Positions 16,785 through 25,668 of a DNA stretch of 64,000 nt are shown one piece after another; position 1 is the stretch's first letter; each line of letters begins with the position of its first letter. Made by a program: the position numbers and the translations under genes. Source of the DNA: JAVBUP01 sp031555175 (GTDB taxonomy: Bacteria; Bacillota_I; Bacilli_A; Erysipelotrichales; Coprobacillaceae); NCBI GenBank assembly GCA_031555175.1, contig JAVBUP010000019.1, positions 11,186 to 75,185 on the forward strand. Direction: 5' to 3'. The notes beneath the pieces are model-generated. The model was given only the letters and a program-made list of their open reading frames with translations. It was not told where the DNA came from and searched no databases.

Positions 16785-17318
16785 TTAAGCAAATATTTTT
16801 TTGTTTTCGAGTATAAGCAGAGCACTAAAAGCAATTTCACAAAATACCATAACTATGGCTAAGATATATGTTGGAAAAAGCAATCCAAGAATTAGTGATA
16901 GAATTGGTATGACTATAGATAGTACTAAATATGCATTTGAATCATATAACCAACTATATGGCATTAGGTGTGCTCCGAAAATCATTGCAATAACCATTAA
17001 CATTTTATCTGGTACTGTTGGATAAACCCACATTGCAATAAGTATATATAACATTTGATTCATAGAGAATAGTAAACCAAGTTTAGAAAGTGGGTTACCT
17101 TTATTCTGAAAATCAACTTTAATGAATCATGAAATCAAATATGATAAAGGTAGCAACGGTGCAGTGCAAAAGAAAGTAATGAAGTTTTTACTTTGCATTG
17201 GAATGTCCATTAAATGTGTTATCACTATTAATGTCCAAATAACTATTGATGCTAATATAATATGTAAACCTTTTTTTTGCTTCTTGGCGCAGTCCATTTT
17301 CAGTTCTTCTAAGTTCAT
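16785..17318 (-). pseudogene. Membrane protein gene broken by in-frame TGA (DUF7010-like)
   Basis: Two leftward open segments, 17318-17130 and 17126-16785, are in the same frame and separated only by TGA at 17129-17127. Read through, they make one protein of about 177 residues with five to six hydrophobic helices. It resembles small membrane proteins of the DUF7010 type as I remember them (motifs KKGLHIILASIVIW, NPLSKLGLLFSMNQM, FGAHLMPYSWLY). The segment between the halves (FIKVDFQNKGNPLSKLG) continues the family pattern, so nothing is deleted. The original codon was probably Arg or Lys (AGA to TGA is one change). A good SD (AGGGGGGA) precedes ATG 17318. Confidence 0.7.
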
Positions 17319-17403
17319 ATAGTCCCCCCTAAATTATTAATATAGTTAAATATATCATATACATAAATAAAATAATATACTAAATTTTGATAATATATTT
17401 ATT

Positions 17404-17432
17404 AAAAAAGACTGTTCATTAATAAACAGTCT
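17404..17432 (-). terminator. Terminator of pgi
   Basis: Read leftward: AGACTGTT / AACAGTCT stem followed by TTTTTT. Confidence 0.85.
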
Positions 17433-17446
17433 CAAAATCATTAAAA

Positions 17447-18730
17447 TTACTTACTACCAGGCTTCCCTAATAGTTTAAACATATTTTTCTTATATACTTC
17501 AACACCAGGTTGATCAAAAGGATTTACATCTAATAAGTATACAGACATCGCACATGCTTTTTCAAAGAAGTAAACCATATACCCAAATGAATAAGCCGTT
17601 AATTCATCTAAAGTAATTACAATATTAGGAACATTTCCAGTATTAACATGCGCATCAATAGTTCCTTCACAGGCTTTTTTATTTACGAAATCAACAGTTT
17701 TACCAACTAAATAGTTTAAACCATCCAAATCATCAATATCGCTTGGTATTTCTAAATCGCATTGTGGTTTATTTATTAATAGTAATGTTTCAAACAATAC
17801 CTTAGATCCCTCTTGAATAAATTGACCTAATGAGTGTAGATCTGTCGAGAAAGTAGCACTTGTAGGAAGTAATCCTTTACCCTCTTTACCTTCTGATTCA
17901 CCAAATAGTTGTTTCCACCATTCTGCGGTCATAGCTAATTGAAGTTCATAAGTAACAAACATCTCAGCGGCATAACCTTTATTTAACAATTCATGTCTAG
18001 CTACTGCATATTTATAACAATCATTAGAATCTAGATTATTATCATCATATTTAATTCTAGCATCAGCAGCACCTTGTAACATAGCGTTAATATCGATACC
18101 AGTAACAGCGATAGGGAATAGACCAACAGCTGTAAGTACAGAGAATCTACCACCAATATCATCAGGAATAGTAAATGTAGTATATCCTTCATTAGTGGCT
18201 AAAGTTTTTAATGCTCCGCGAGCTTTATCAGTTGTAGCAATAATTCTTTCTCTTGCTTTTTCTTTACCATATCTTTCTTCAGCAATTGCTTTAAAGATTC
18301 TGAAAGCTATCGATGTTTCAGTTGTCGTACCAGATTTCGAAATTACATTTATAGCAAATTCTTTATCTTTTATAACTTCTTTAACTTGTGCTAAGTAAGA
18401 AGCTGAGAAAGTATTACCTATATAGATAACTTTAACTTTTGAAGTTGGGTATAAACCATTAATAGCTTCAATCGCAGCTCTGGCTCCTAAATATGAACCG
18501 CCAATACCGCAGACTAATAATACGTCAATTTCATCTTTGATTTTATTAGCTGTCTTAATAATTTCATTTACTTCATTTTTATCATAATCAACTGGCCAAT
18601 TTAACCAACCTAAGAAATCATTTCCTTTACCAGTTTTATTATGAATCATATCATGAATTTATTTTACTTTTCCATTATAAGCGACAACATTTTTTTCAAT
18701 ACTACTTTTTGTTAGATCTAACTGAATCAT
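17447..18730 (-). CDS. pgi: Glucose-6-phosphate isomerase, 5' end interrupted by in-frame TAA
   Basis: Interconverts glucose 6-phosphate and fructose 6-phosphate. The catalytic body (18649-17447, 400 residues) is intact and carries VCGIGGSYLGARA, NVISKSGTTTETS, the Glu region GESEGKEGKGL and the Lys motif FDQPGVEVYKKNM. The natural start is ATG 18730, with SD AAGGAGA, giving 427 residues as in other Firmicutes. The first 23 codons (MIQLDLTKSSIEKNVVAYNG...) are then followed by TAA at 18661-18659, after which the frame resumes as IHDMIHNKTGKGNDFLGW. A shortened product from ATG 18649 has no SD and would lose 27 residues. It could be a real mutation, a base error, or a gene rescued by reinitiation. 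Confidence 0.85.
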
Positions 18731-19117
18731 TTATTTTCTCCTTATCATTTCATTACCAATCCATATTGGTAGTTGTTTTTCTAGAGTAGAGAATCCTAAT
18801 GGAGTTTCCACTGCTTTTTGTCTTACTTTTTTAATAGAATATCTTTTTTCTTTTCGTTTATAGTTATTAGTAAGGGCCTTTAGACTTAATTTGGCCTGGT
18901 TAGTTTGTGCATCGATATCAATAATTTTAACTTGAACTTTTTGACCAACATGAACAAAATTTTCAATATTTTTAACAAATCCACTTGAAATCTCAGAGAT
19001 ATGGATTAAACCATTGATCTGGTTGCCAATATTAACAAATGCACCATATGCTTGAATGCCTGTTACTTCACCATCCACAACATCACCAATCTTAAAATTT
19101 GTCTCGATAACTATCAC
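18731..19117 (-). CDS. S1-domain RNA-binding protein (YugI/CvfD-like)
   Basis: A single S1 RNA-binding domain (about residues 8-80, with GEVTGIQAYGAFVNIGN and GLIHISEIS) plus a basic tail. It matches the YugI/general stress protein 13 family, ribosome-associated proteins that commonly sit next to pgi, as here (its stop TAA abuts the pgi ATG). The start is unclear: the SD-like GAGGTGA would best serve an ATC at 19108, while GTG 19117 lies inside that SD and the open frame to TTG 19129 runs past the promoter. I use GTG 19117. Confidence 0.78.
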   Translation of the reverse strand: MIVIETNFKIGDVVDGEVTGIQAYGAFVNIGNQINGLIHISEISSGFVKNIENFVHVGQKVQVKIIDIDAQTNQAKLSLKALTNNYKRKEKRYSIKKVRQKAVETPLGFSTLEKQLPIWIGNEMIRRK

Positions 19118-19130
19118 CTCACAACACAAG

Positions 19131-19136
19131 ATTATA
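19131..19136 (-). promoter_or_regulatory. -10 element of the S1-protein/pgi transcript
   Basis: Leftward TATAAT with an extended TGA just upstream. No good -35 is seen. The predicted start near 19124 leaves a very short leader. Confidence 0.5.
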
Positions 19137-19148
19137 TCACAAAAATGA

Positions 19149-19176
19149 TTACAAATATAGAGTATTGTGCTATAAT
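19149..19176 (+). promoter_or_regulatory. Promoter of the YuiD-like gene
   Basis: TTACAA (19149-19154), 16-base spacer, extended -10 TGC-TATAAT (19168-19176). It diverges from the leftward promoter 13 bases away. Confidence 0.68.
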
Positions 19177-19198
19177 AACTTAGAAATTGGGTGAGAAA

Positions 19199-19651
19199 AT
19201 GATAAAGGAAATGTATCCTTTTTATTCAGCATTAATTGCTATGGTAATTGCACAAGGTGTAAAACCATTAACATATTATTTAAAGAGCGGAAAATGGGAT
19301 TTGAAGCAAATAACATCTAGTGGTGGGCTGCCTAGTTCTCATACTGCAGTTGTATCATCATTGGTGTTATCAGTCGGGATTAAAGAAAGATTTTCATCTA
19401 CACTATTTGCCATTACATTGATATTTGCAATGATAATTGCTTATGATGCGATGAATGTTAGGTATTATGCCGGTAAAAATATTCAAGTAACTAAAAAATT
19501 GATTGAAGACCTAGCGGAATTAATTCCACTTCGTTTAGATAACCCTGCTTATCAGGAGAAAATGAAAGATATTTTAGGGCATACTGAAGTAGAGGTAGTA
19601 GCTGGAGTGATATTGGGAATTATTGTCGCTTTAGTAATAAATTCATTCTAG
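19199..19651 (+). CDS. Divergent PAP2-family membrane protein (YuiD/DUF212)
   Basis: Integral membrane protein of 150 residues related to acid phosphatase/vanadium haloperoxidases. The motif SSGGLPSSHTAVVSSL is the phosphatase-like core; the family's enzymatic role is not settled. Four hydrophobic helices are apparent, the last near the C-terminus (VVAGVILGIIVALVI). ATG 19199 has SD GGGTGAG; TTG 19187 upstream is unlikely. It heads a short operon with a NifU-like gene and mscL. Confidence 0.85.
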   Translation: MIKEMYPFYSALIAMVIAQGVKPLTYYLKSGKWDLKQITSSGGLPSSHTAVVSSLVLSVGIKERFSSTLFAITLIFAMIIAYDAMNVRYYAGKNIQVTKKLIEDLAELIPLRLDNPAYQEKMKDILGHTEVEVVAGVILGIIVALVINSF

Positions 19652-19661
19652 GAGGTAAAGT

Positions 19662-19892
19662 ATGAAAACAATTGAAGAACAAGTAGTAGAAGTGATTGAA
19701 AAAGTTAGACCATATTTACAACGTGATGGAGGCGATGTAGAATATGTTGATTTTAAAGATGGAATCGTATATGTAAGAATGCTAGGTGCATGCATTGGAT
19801 GCGCTATGATTGATGAAACGTTAAAAGATGGAATTGAACAAATTCTAATAGAAGAAGTACCAGGTGTATTAGAAGTTCAATTAGCAATGTAG
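19662..19892 (+). CDS. NifU-like C-terminal-domain iron-sulfur protein
   Basis: A 76-residue protein that consists only of the NifU C-terminal (Nfu) domain. It has the core RPYLQRDGGDVE and the CxxC motif (GACIGC) that binds a [4Fe-4S] cluster at a dimer interface. Role: carrying or delivering Fe-S clusters. The second cysteine is followed by AMIDETLKDGIE, matching the family. SD AGGAGGTAAAG. It lies between the YuiD-like gene and mscL, each within about 12 bases. Confidence 0.92.
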   Translation: MKTIEEQVVEVIEKVRPYLQRDGGDVEYVDFKDGIVYVRMLGACIGCAMIDETLKDGIEQILIEEVPGVLEVQLAM

Positions 19893-19904
19893 TGAGGTAT
19901 CATT

Positions 19905-20342
19905 ATGAAAAATAAGATGACAAATTTCTTAACTGGTTTTAAAGATTTTGCGATGCGAGGAAATGTAATTGATCTCGCTGTTGGGGTAATTATTGGGGGA
20001 GCTTTTGGTAAGATTACTACTGCTCTAGTTAATAATGTAATTATGCCCATATTTGGATTAATTCTTGGTGGTGTTAACTTTGCCGAGTTATCAGTTATTC
20101 TTCGTGAAGAGGTAATTGAAAATGGTGTTGTTGTTACAACTGCTCTTAGATTAGAGTATGGACTATTCTTACAAGCGGTGGTTGATTTTATAATTATTGC
20201 ATTTTCAATCTTCTGCATGATTACCTTGCTTGGTAAACTTAAGAGAGAAAAAGTAGTTGAAGAAGAAAAGGCAGTTGAAGCTAAACCTTCAACTGAAGAC
20301 TTGCTAATTGAAATCAGAGATTTATTAAAAGAAAAGAAATAG
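19905..20342 (+). CDS. mscL: Large-conductance mechanosensitive channel
   Basis: MscL of 145 residues; opens under membrane tension to release osmolytes after osmotic downshock. N-terminal amphipathic helix and TM1 (FAMRGNVIDLAVGVIIGGAFGK), a periplasmic-side loop, TM2 (LFLQAVVDFIIIAFSIF) and a cytoplasmic helical bundle ending SEDLLIEIRDLLK-like (here TEDLLIEIRDLL) are all typical. The linker is rich in Glu/Lys. SD GTGAGG. Confidence 0.97.
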   Translation: MKNKMTNFLTGFKDFAMRGNVIDLAVGVIIGGAFGKITTALVNNVIMPIFGLILGGVNFAELSVILREEVIENGVVVTTALRLEYGLFLQAVVDFIIIAFSIFCMITLLGKLKREKVVEEEKAVEAKPSTEDLLIEIRDLLKEKK

Positions 20343-20415
20343 TATTATAAGTATGAGCTTAAATGAAAAAACAGAAAAATGTTTTATACTTTGGACATTC
20401 TTGCAATGACTCTAT

Positions 20416-20437
20416 AACCGGTTATCCGGTTTTTTTA
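20416..20437 (+). terminator. Terminator after mscL
   Basis: AACCGG / CCGGTT stem with TTAT loop, then TTTTTT. The 70 bases between mscL and this hairpin hold nothing I recognise. Confidence 0.85.
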
Positions 20438-20446
20438 CTAGTATTA

Positions 20447-20475
20447 TTGTTATTAAAAACATATTTTGATATAAT
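20447..20475 (+). promoter_or_regulatory. Promoter of lepA
   Basis: TTGTTA (20447-20452), 17-base spacer, extended -10 TGA-TATAAT (20467-20475). Confidence 0.75.
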
Positions 20476-20504
20476 AATAAAGCGTTTTGAAAGAAGGTGT
20501 AAAT

Positions 20505-22310
20505 ATGAGTATTGATCAATCAAAAATTAGAAATTTCTCAATAATTGCTCATATAGACCATGGAAAATCAACGTTAGCTGACCGTATTTTGCAATTAACA
20601 CATGCTGTGGAAGATCGTGAAATGAAGTCTCAGTTACTTGATAGCATGGATCTTGAAAGAGAACGAGGAATTACAATTAAATTAAACTCTGTGCAATTAA
20701 CATATGAGGCACTAGATGGGAATACTTATTTATTACATCTAATTGATACACCGGGTCATGTCGATTTCACGTATGAAGTATCACGTTCTTTAGCGGCGTG
20801 TGAAGGAGCCGTATTAGTAGTTGATGCGGCGCAAGGTGTTGAAGCTCAAACGTTAGCCAATGTATATTTGGCGATAGATAATGATTTAGAAATCATTCCT
20901 GTTATAAATAAAATTGATTTGCCAAGTGCTGATCCAGAACGAGTAATTAATGAAATAGAAAACCTAGTTGGTTTGCCTGCTGATCATGCGCCATTGATAT
21001 CTGCCAAAACTGGCTTAAATGTTCGTGATGTACTTGAAGCAGTTGTTAGGGATGTTCCTGCACCGAAGGGTAGCATTAATAACCCCACACAAGCATTAAT
21101 CTTTGACTCTCTATATGACGCATATCGTGGTGTTATCGCCTTTGTACGCGTAAAAGATGGGAAAATTACTGTCGGTGACCATATAAAGTTTATGGCCAAT
21201 GGGGCTACATATGAAGTTTTAGAGGTTGGTGTAAGAACACCTAAAGAAGAAAAACGGGATGAATTATTAGTTGGTGAAGTTGGATGGTTATCCGCTTCGA
21301 TAAAATCGATTCATGACGTTAATGTTGGAGATACAATTACGACACTAGAAAATGAGGCTATGACACCATTACCTGGGTATCGAAAGTTAAATCCAATGGT
21401 GTATTGTGGTTTATATCCGATTGATAATGCTCGCTATAATGATTTAAGAGAAGCTTTAGAGAAAATGCAGCTTTCAGATTCGGCTTTATTATTCGAGCCT
21501 GAAACTTCGCAAGCATTAGGATTTGGATTTAGGTGTGGTTTTTTAGGGTTACTTCATATGGATGTTATTGAGGAGAGATTAGAAAGAGAGTTTGGACTAG
21601 AATTGATTGCTACTGCACCATCAGTTGTATATCATGCACACCTTACAGATGGAACGGATTTGGATATTGATAATCCATCTAAACTTCCTGATCCACAAAA
21701 ATTAAGCTCTATTGAAGAGCCATATGTTAAAGCTACTATTATGACTCCTAGCGATTATGTTGGTCCTATTATGGAATTATGTCAACAAAAGCGTGGTGAA
21801 TATATTGATATGCAATATAATGATGAAACAAGAATGACGATTAAATATGCCATTCCATTAGCTGAGGTAGTATATGATTTCTTCGACAAACTAAAATCAT
21901 GTTCTAAAGGATATGCATCATTTGACTATGAGTTAGATGGGTATTGTACAAGTAAACTTGTAAAAATGGATATCTTATTAAATGGTGAAGTAGTTGATGC
22001 ATTATCAAGTATAGTTCATAAGGATTTTGCTTATGGTCGTGGAAAAATAATTTGTGAAAAACTTAAGGAAATAATTCCTAAACAACAGTTTGAAGTGCCA
22101 ATTCAAGCTGCAATTCAAGGTAAAATAATTTCGAGAGAAACAATTAAAGCATTACGTAAGAATGTATTAGCTAAATGCTATGGCGGAGATATTACTCGTA
22201 AAAAGAAATTATTAGAGAAACAAAAAGAAGGTAAAAAGAGAATGAAAGCGGTAGGAAGCGTAGAAATACCACAAGAAGCATTCATGGCTGTTTTATCTGT
22301 CGATGATTAG
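20505..22310 (+). CDS. lepA: Elongation factor 4 (LepA)
   Basis: Translational GTPase of 601 residues that acts on stalled or assembling ribosomes. G-domain motifs are complete: G1 AHIDHGKST, G2 region ERGITIKLN, G3 DTPGHVDF, G4 NKIDLP, G5 SAKTG. These are followed by domain II, EF-G-like domains III and V, and the LepA-specific C-terminal domain (ending RKKKLLEKQKEGKKRMK...VDD). ATG 20505 behind GAAGGTG; the TTG 20487 upstream extension has no SD. Monocistronic with its own terminator. Confidence 0.97.
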   Translation: MSIDQSKIRNFSIIAHIDHGKSTLADRILQLTHAVEDREMKSQLLDSMDLERERGITIKLNSVQLTYEALDGNTYLLHLIDTPGHVDFTYEVSRSLAACEGAVLVVDAAQGVEAQTLANVYLAIDNDLEIIPVINKIDLPSADPERVINEIENLVGLPADHAPLISAKTGLNVRDVLEAVVRDVPAPKGSINNPTQALIFDSLYDAYRGVIAFVRVKDGKITVGDHIKFMANGATYEVLEVGVRTPKEEKRDELLVGEVGWLSASIKSIHDVNVGDTITTLENEAMTPLPGYRKLNPMVYCGLYPIDNARYNDLREALEKMQLSDSALLFEPETSQALGFGFRCGFLGLLHMDVIEERLEREFGLELIATAPSVVYHAHLTDGTDLDIDNPSKLPDPQKLSSIEEPYVKATIMTPSDYVGPIMELCQQKRGEYIDMQYNDETRMTIKYAIPLAEVVYDFFDKLKSCSKGYASFDYELDGYCTSKLVKMDILLNGEVVDALSSIVHKDFAYGRGKIICEKLKEIIPKQQFEVPIQAAIQGKIISRETIKALRKNVLAKCYGGDITRKKKLLEKQKEGKKRMKAVGSVEIPQEAFMAVLSVDD

Positions 22311-22338
22311 AAACACCTTATTTAGTGTTTCTTTTTTT
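22309..22338 (+). terminator. Terminator of lepA
   Basis: AGAAACAC / GTGTTTCT with an 8-base loop, then TTTTTT; begins at the lepA stop codon. Confidence 0.9.
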
Positions 22339-22347
22339 GCTTCTGCA

Positions 22348-22356
22348 TGGTATACT
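22348..22356 (+). promoter_or_regulatory. Extended -10 promoter of the beta-propeller/ABC operon
   Basis: TGG-TATACT (22348-22356). The -35 region overlaps the lepA terminator T-run and is poor. Start expected near 22363. Confidence 0.5.
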
Positions 22357-22398
22357 AAAAATAATAATTTTTGTTAACATAGTGATGAGGTGATGCAT

Positions 22399-25300
22399 AT
22401 GAAACGAGTTTTTATAACGTTTATGCTGTTCATCGTTGGGTTTAACTCAATTGCCCAAGTGTTTTCAGCAAGTAGCAAATTTTCTAAAACGTCAGTTTTT
22501 TCAGATAATATTAGCACAGTTTCTTCAAAAGAAGTTGGTGTAGAAACATTGGATGGCGTTAGTGATAATCTAATTTTTATGGGAGAAAATATGCTCACTG
22601 TCACGAATACAGCGTATTCTTTCATTAAATTTTCATATAAAATTAGTGATTATGTAGTCATTGATGATGTCGACGGTGATGGGGTAAAAGATATTGCTAT
22701 AATTCTAGCTAATTCGGATATTATGCATAACGTGTTTGTATACTCTGGTAAAACCGGTTCGAAAATATGGTCAATTGCGTTAAGTACAACAATTGATCAT
22801 CCTACACAAGCCTTACAAGAATATTCTTTAGATTTGTATAAAATCGCTTTATTAGATAACAACAACCTCGCAATAATAAGTGATTACTCTGTATTTTTAA
22901 TTGACAGTTTATCAGGAAATATAACTGGAAAATATAATGCAGGTTCAAATATTTGGTCAATTAAAAATGTTGATGAAAGCAGTTTTATTATAGGATGCCA
23001 AAATGGAAAGGTTGTTGCACTTAATAGCGATGATGCTGAGCAACAGTGGCAAAATAAACTTACCAAAACTTTGGAGTTTTCGCATCAACGTCAGAACTTT
23101 AAAATGAATCAAAGTATCTACGATTTATTAGTTGTAGATAATAAAGTTTATGCAACTGCACAAGATGGTAGGCTGTATATACTAGATGGTGATAATGGTA
23201 AACTATTACATACTCAGATAATCATAGATATTAGCGAAGAAGCTATGCAGAATCTATATATTGATAATGGAACTTTAGATGATAACAAAGTATTTAATAT
23301 ATCTGAAATTGGAAAGACACATCCTAATTTTATGGCTTATAAGTTACAATCTTTGGATGATGAAAGAATAATTATTGCTAGTAATTTTGGAAATTCAAAT
23401 CTTAAGAGCGGAAGTAAATCTCTTAATGCAAGTTTAATGATACCCACTATTCAAATTTACAATCTGAAAGCAAATGCAATTGAGGCTAAATATGAGAATA
23501 GCAGTCTTGGATTAACACATACTGCTCCTTTAATATCAACAGGAGAAAATGGAAGTAAAGAAATATTACTGTTAAGTAGAGGATCAAAATCACTGTGCAA
23601 AGTTCTTAAACTTTCTACATCATTGTCAGTTGTCGAAGAAATTCAGACAAATTTGAAAACAAGCGATAAAATGCTTTTAGTTAGATTTAATGACAAATAC
23701 TTGTATCAATGGTTGTATGATCAGACAGTAGAGATAAGTAGCAATTTTGATAATCAACGAGTAATAGACAACACTAGTTATTATATACCATTAGTGTACG
23801 ATAGAAATAATTACCTATTAGTTAGGCAAGATAACAACAATAAAAATCCAATATCAGTACTGCGATATTTTCAAAACGACACAAATAATTATCTTTGGGA
23901 TTTCGACTTTGTAGGCGAAGGAATTGGTTCAATTATTGATGTTCAAAGTTATCAAGATAATGATGGCGATGGATTTGATGATTTTATATGTGTAGGATTG
24001 GTAGATAGTAACAGTAGTTTAATAAGTAAAAGACCAGTAATCTTTGAAATTGGTTCAAAAGATGGCAAAATTAACAGTATGTATAAACTAACATTCAACG
24101 ATTTGGTGAAAATTCATTATAATACTATTAATTTATTAGGAATGAATGAGGAAATTAGTTTATTAGTGTATATGCGCATTGATATTATGGATGATTTTAA
24201 CAATGATGGCTATGCAGAAATACTTCTCGATGATATTGCAATAATCGATGGTAAATCTAAAAAACCAATTCATATTTTGGAAACACCTGCCTATTATTAC
24301 TATGATAATGATGGTGATGGTATTGCTGAAATAGCAAAAATAATTGATGGGATAACATATGTATTTGCTCCTAATGTTAATTGTACTACCACTAATTGTA
24401 CTGTTAACTATGAAATGGTGCCTGGTGGATCAAAGATAAATCGTTATGAAGATGATTTTCCATTTTATAGGGATCTTCAAGTAGGCGATTATAATCTTGA
24501 TGGCATCAAGGATTATGGAGTAGCAGAAGTTGATGAGAATGGAAATCAGTATTTTGGAATTTACTCGGGGAAGGATTATTCTCATATTATGGATATCTTT
24601 ATGGATGAATCTAAACCATGGGGAAGCACTATTTACGATCTGGGGATTGATCTTGATGGTGATGGAATTAGCGAATATATTTCAGCTTCTCCATCTAAGA
24701 GCGGTCTTGATATCTTTAGCAGCAAAGATCATAGTTTAATAAACTCATTTGTAACCAAATATAATGGCGATTGGACTTCATTTGATCGTGAAATTGATGA
24801 ATCTATATCTAAAGAATATAATTCATTTCCAGTTAATGTTGGTAGAGTATTTGGCTATCCAAATCATTTTATAGTAGATGATCAAAATGGTGATGGAGAA
24901 AAAGAATTATTAGTTTATGGCATTTATCGTGAAAATGGTAAAAATTATCCATGCGTATACTTATATTCACTAGATAATCAAGAACCATTAGCGATAATTA
25001 AAAATGATATTCCTGCAGCAATTTCAGTGGAGACAGAAAAATATATTGTAGATGAAATATCAGCAGTTTATAGAGCTGATGATAATACATTTATTTTCAT
25101 ATCCCCATATGGGATAGATACAGTCTTTAATTTAGAGAAAAAAGAGTTTCAATTCGCATTTGCACATAACGCTTTGGGCTATATAGAATTAAATAATTCT
25201 ATATTGCTTGGGCAAGCAGATGTTAAAATTGGCTTAACTGATTATAATTTAGGGCAGCAGTTAAAGTTTATTAATGATGTACAACCATTAAAGATTAATA

Positions 25301-25638
25301 ATATAGAAAGTGGTCAAACTGTAAAATCTGGATTTGATATTGATATTGATTTAGCAGCTACTGATATATCAGTGTTAAAAGTACTTTATAAAGGGGAACC
25401 TATTGCAAGTAGTACAACTGGAAGCATATCAGTATTACTCCCTGTTGGACAACAAGAAATTACAATTATTGGCTATAGTGAAACAGGATTACTATACTCT
25501 AGAACACTATCGGTCAATGTAAAGAAACCAATATTATCGTTGCTAATCCATATTGTGGTATCAATTGTTATGGGTGGAGTTGTGATAACTCTTACTAATT
25601 TGACAAAAATAAGAAAAAGATTTTTATTAAATAAATAA
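22399..25638 (+). CDS. Exported beta-propeller/FG-GAP protein with C-terminal anchor (1)
   Basis: A 1079-residue protein of unknown function. It has a signal peptide (basic MKR, hydrophobic core to about residue 22). PQQ-like propeller blades follow at about 60-290 (VYSGKTGSKIWSI, GCQNGKVVALNSD, ATAQDGRLYILDGDNGKLL). FG-GAP/VCBS-type calcium-binding blades follow at about 90 and 510-860 (DVDGDGVKDI, DNDGDGFDDF, NNDGYAEI, DLDGDGISEY, DQNGDGEKEL). A CTTTNC cysteine pair lies near 665. An Ig-like domain (about 975-1045) precedes one membrane helix and a basic cytoplasmic tail (KIRKRFLLNK). It is thus tethered outside the membrane. SD AGGTGAT; ATG 22399. A full-length paralogue and an ABC-2 transporter follow in the same operon. 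Confidence 0.82.
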   Translation: MKRVFITFMLFIVGFNSIAQVFSASSKFSKTSVFSDNISTVSSKEVGVETLDGVSDNLIFMGENMLTVTNTAYSFIKFSYKISDYVVIDDVDGDGVKDIAIILANSDIMHNVFVYSGKTGSKIWSIALSTTIDHPTQALQEYSLDLYKIALLDNNNLAIISDYSVFLIDSLSGNITGKYNAGSNIWSIKNVDESSFIIGCQNGKVVALNSDDAEQQWQNKLTKTLEFSHQRQNFKMNQSIYDLLVVDNKVYATAQDGRLYILDGDNGKLLHTQIIIDISEEAMQNLYIDNGTLDDNKVFNISEIGKTHPNFMAYKLQSLDDERIIIASNFGNSNLKSGSKSLNASLMIPTIQIYNLKANAIEAKYENSSLGLTHTAPLISTGENGSKEILLLSRGSKSLCKVLKLSTSLSVVEEIQTNLKTSDKMLLVRFNDKYLYQWLYDQTVEISSNFDNQRVIDNTSYYIPLVYDRNNYLLVRQDNNNKNPISVLRYFQNDTNNYLWDFDFVGEGIGSIIDVQSYQDNDGDGFDDFICVGLVDSNSSLISKRPVIFEIGSKDGKINSMYKLTFNDLVKIHYNTINLLGMNEEISLLVYMRIDIMDDFNNDGYAEILLDDIAIIDGKSKKPIHILETPAYYYYDNDGDGIAEIAKIIDGITYVFAPNVNCTTTNCTVNYEMVPGGSKINRYEDDFPFYRDLQVGDYNLDGIKDYGVAEVDENGNQYFGIYSGKDYSHIMDIFMDESKPWGSTIYDLGIDLDGDGISEYISASPSKSGLDIFSSKDHSLINSFVTKYNGDWTSFDREIDESISKEYNSFPVNVGRVFGYPNHFIVDDQNGDGEKELLVYGIYRENGKNYPCVYLYSLDNQEPLAIIKNDIPAAISVETEKYIVDEISAVYRADDNTFIFISPYGIDTVFNLEKKEFQFAFAHNALGYIELNNSILLGQADVKIGLTDYNLGQQLKFINDVQPLKINNIESGQTVKSGFDIDIDLAATDISVLKVLYKGEPIASSTTGSISVLLPVGQQEITIIGYSETGLLYSRTLSVNVKKPILSLLIHIVVSIVMGGVVITLTNLTKIRKRFLLNK

Positions 25639-25668
25639 TAAGGAAATAAAAAGTTTGGGGTGAGGAAA

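Noticed and set aside
17127..17129. TGA read as tryptophan (Mycoplasma-type code), prompted by the in-frame TGA and the rarity of TGA stops
   Set aside because: Conserved tryptophans throughout the window use TGG and all other genes are full length with TGA as a stop. The TGA in the broken gene lies where the family seems to have Lys/Arg. The three TGA stops are soon followed by other in-frame stops, so they do not decide the matter alone.
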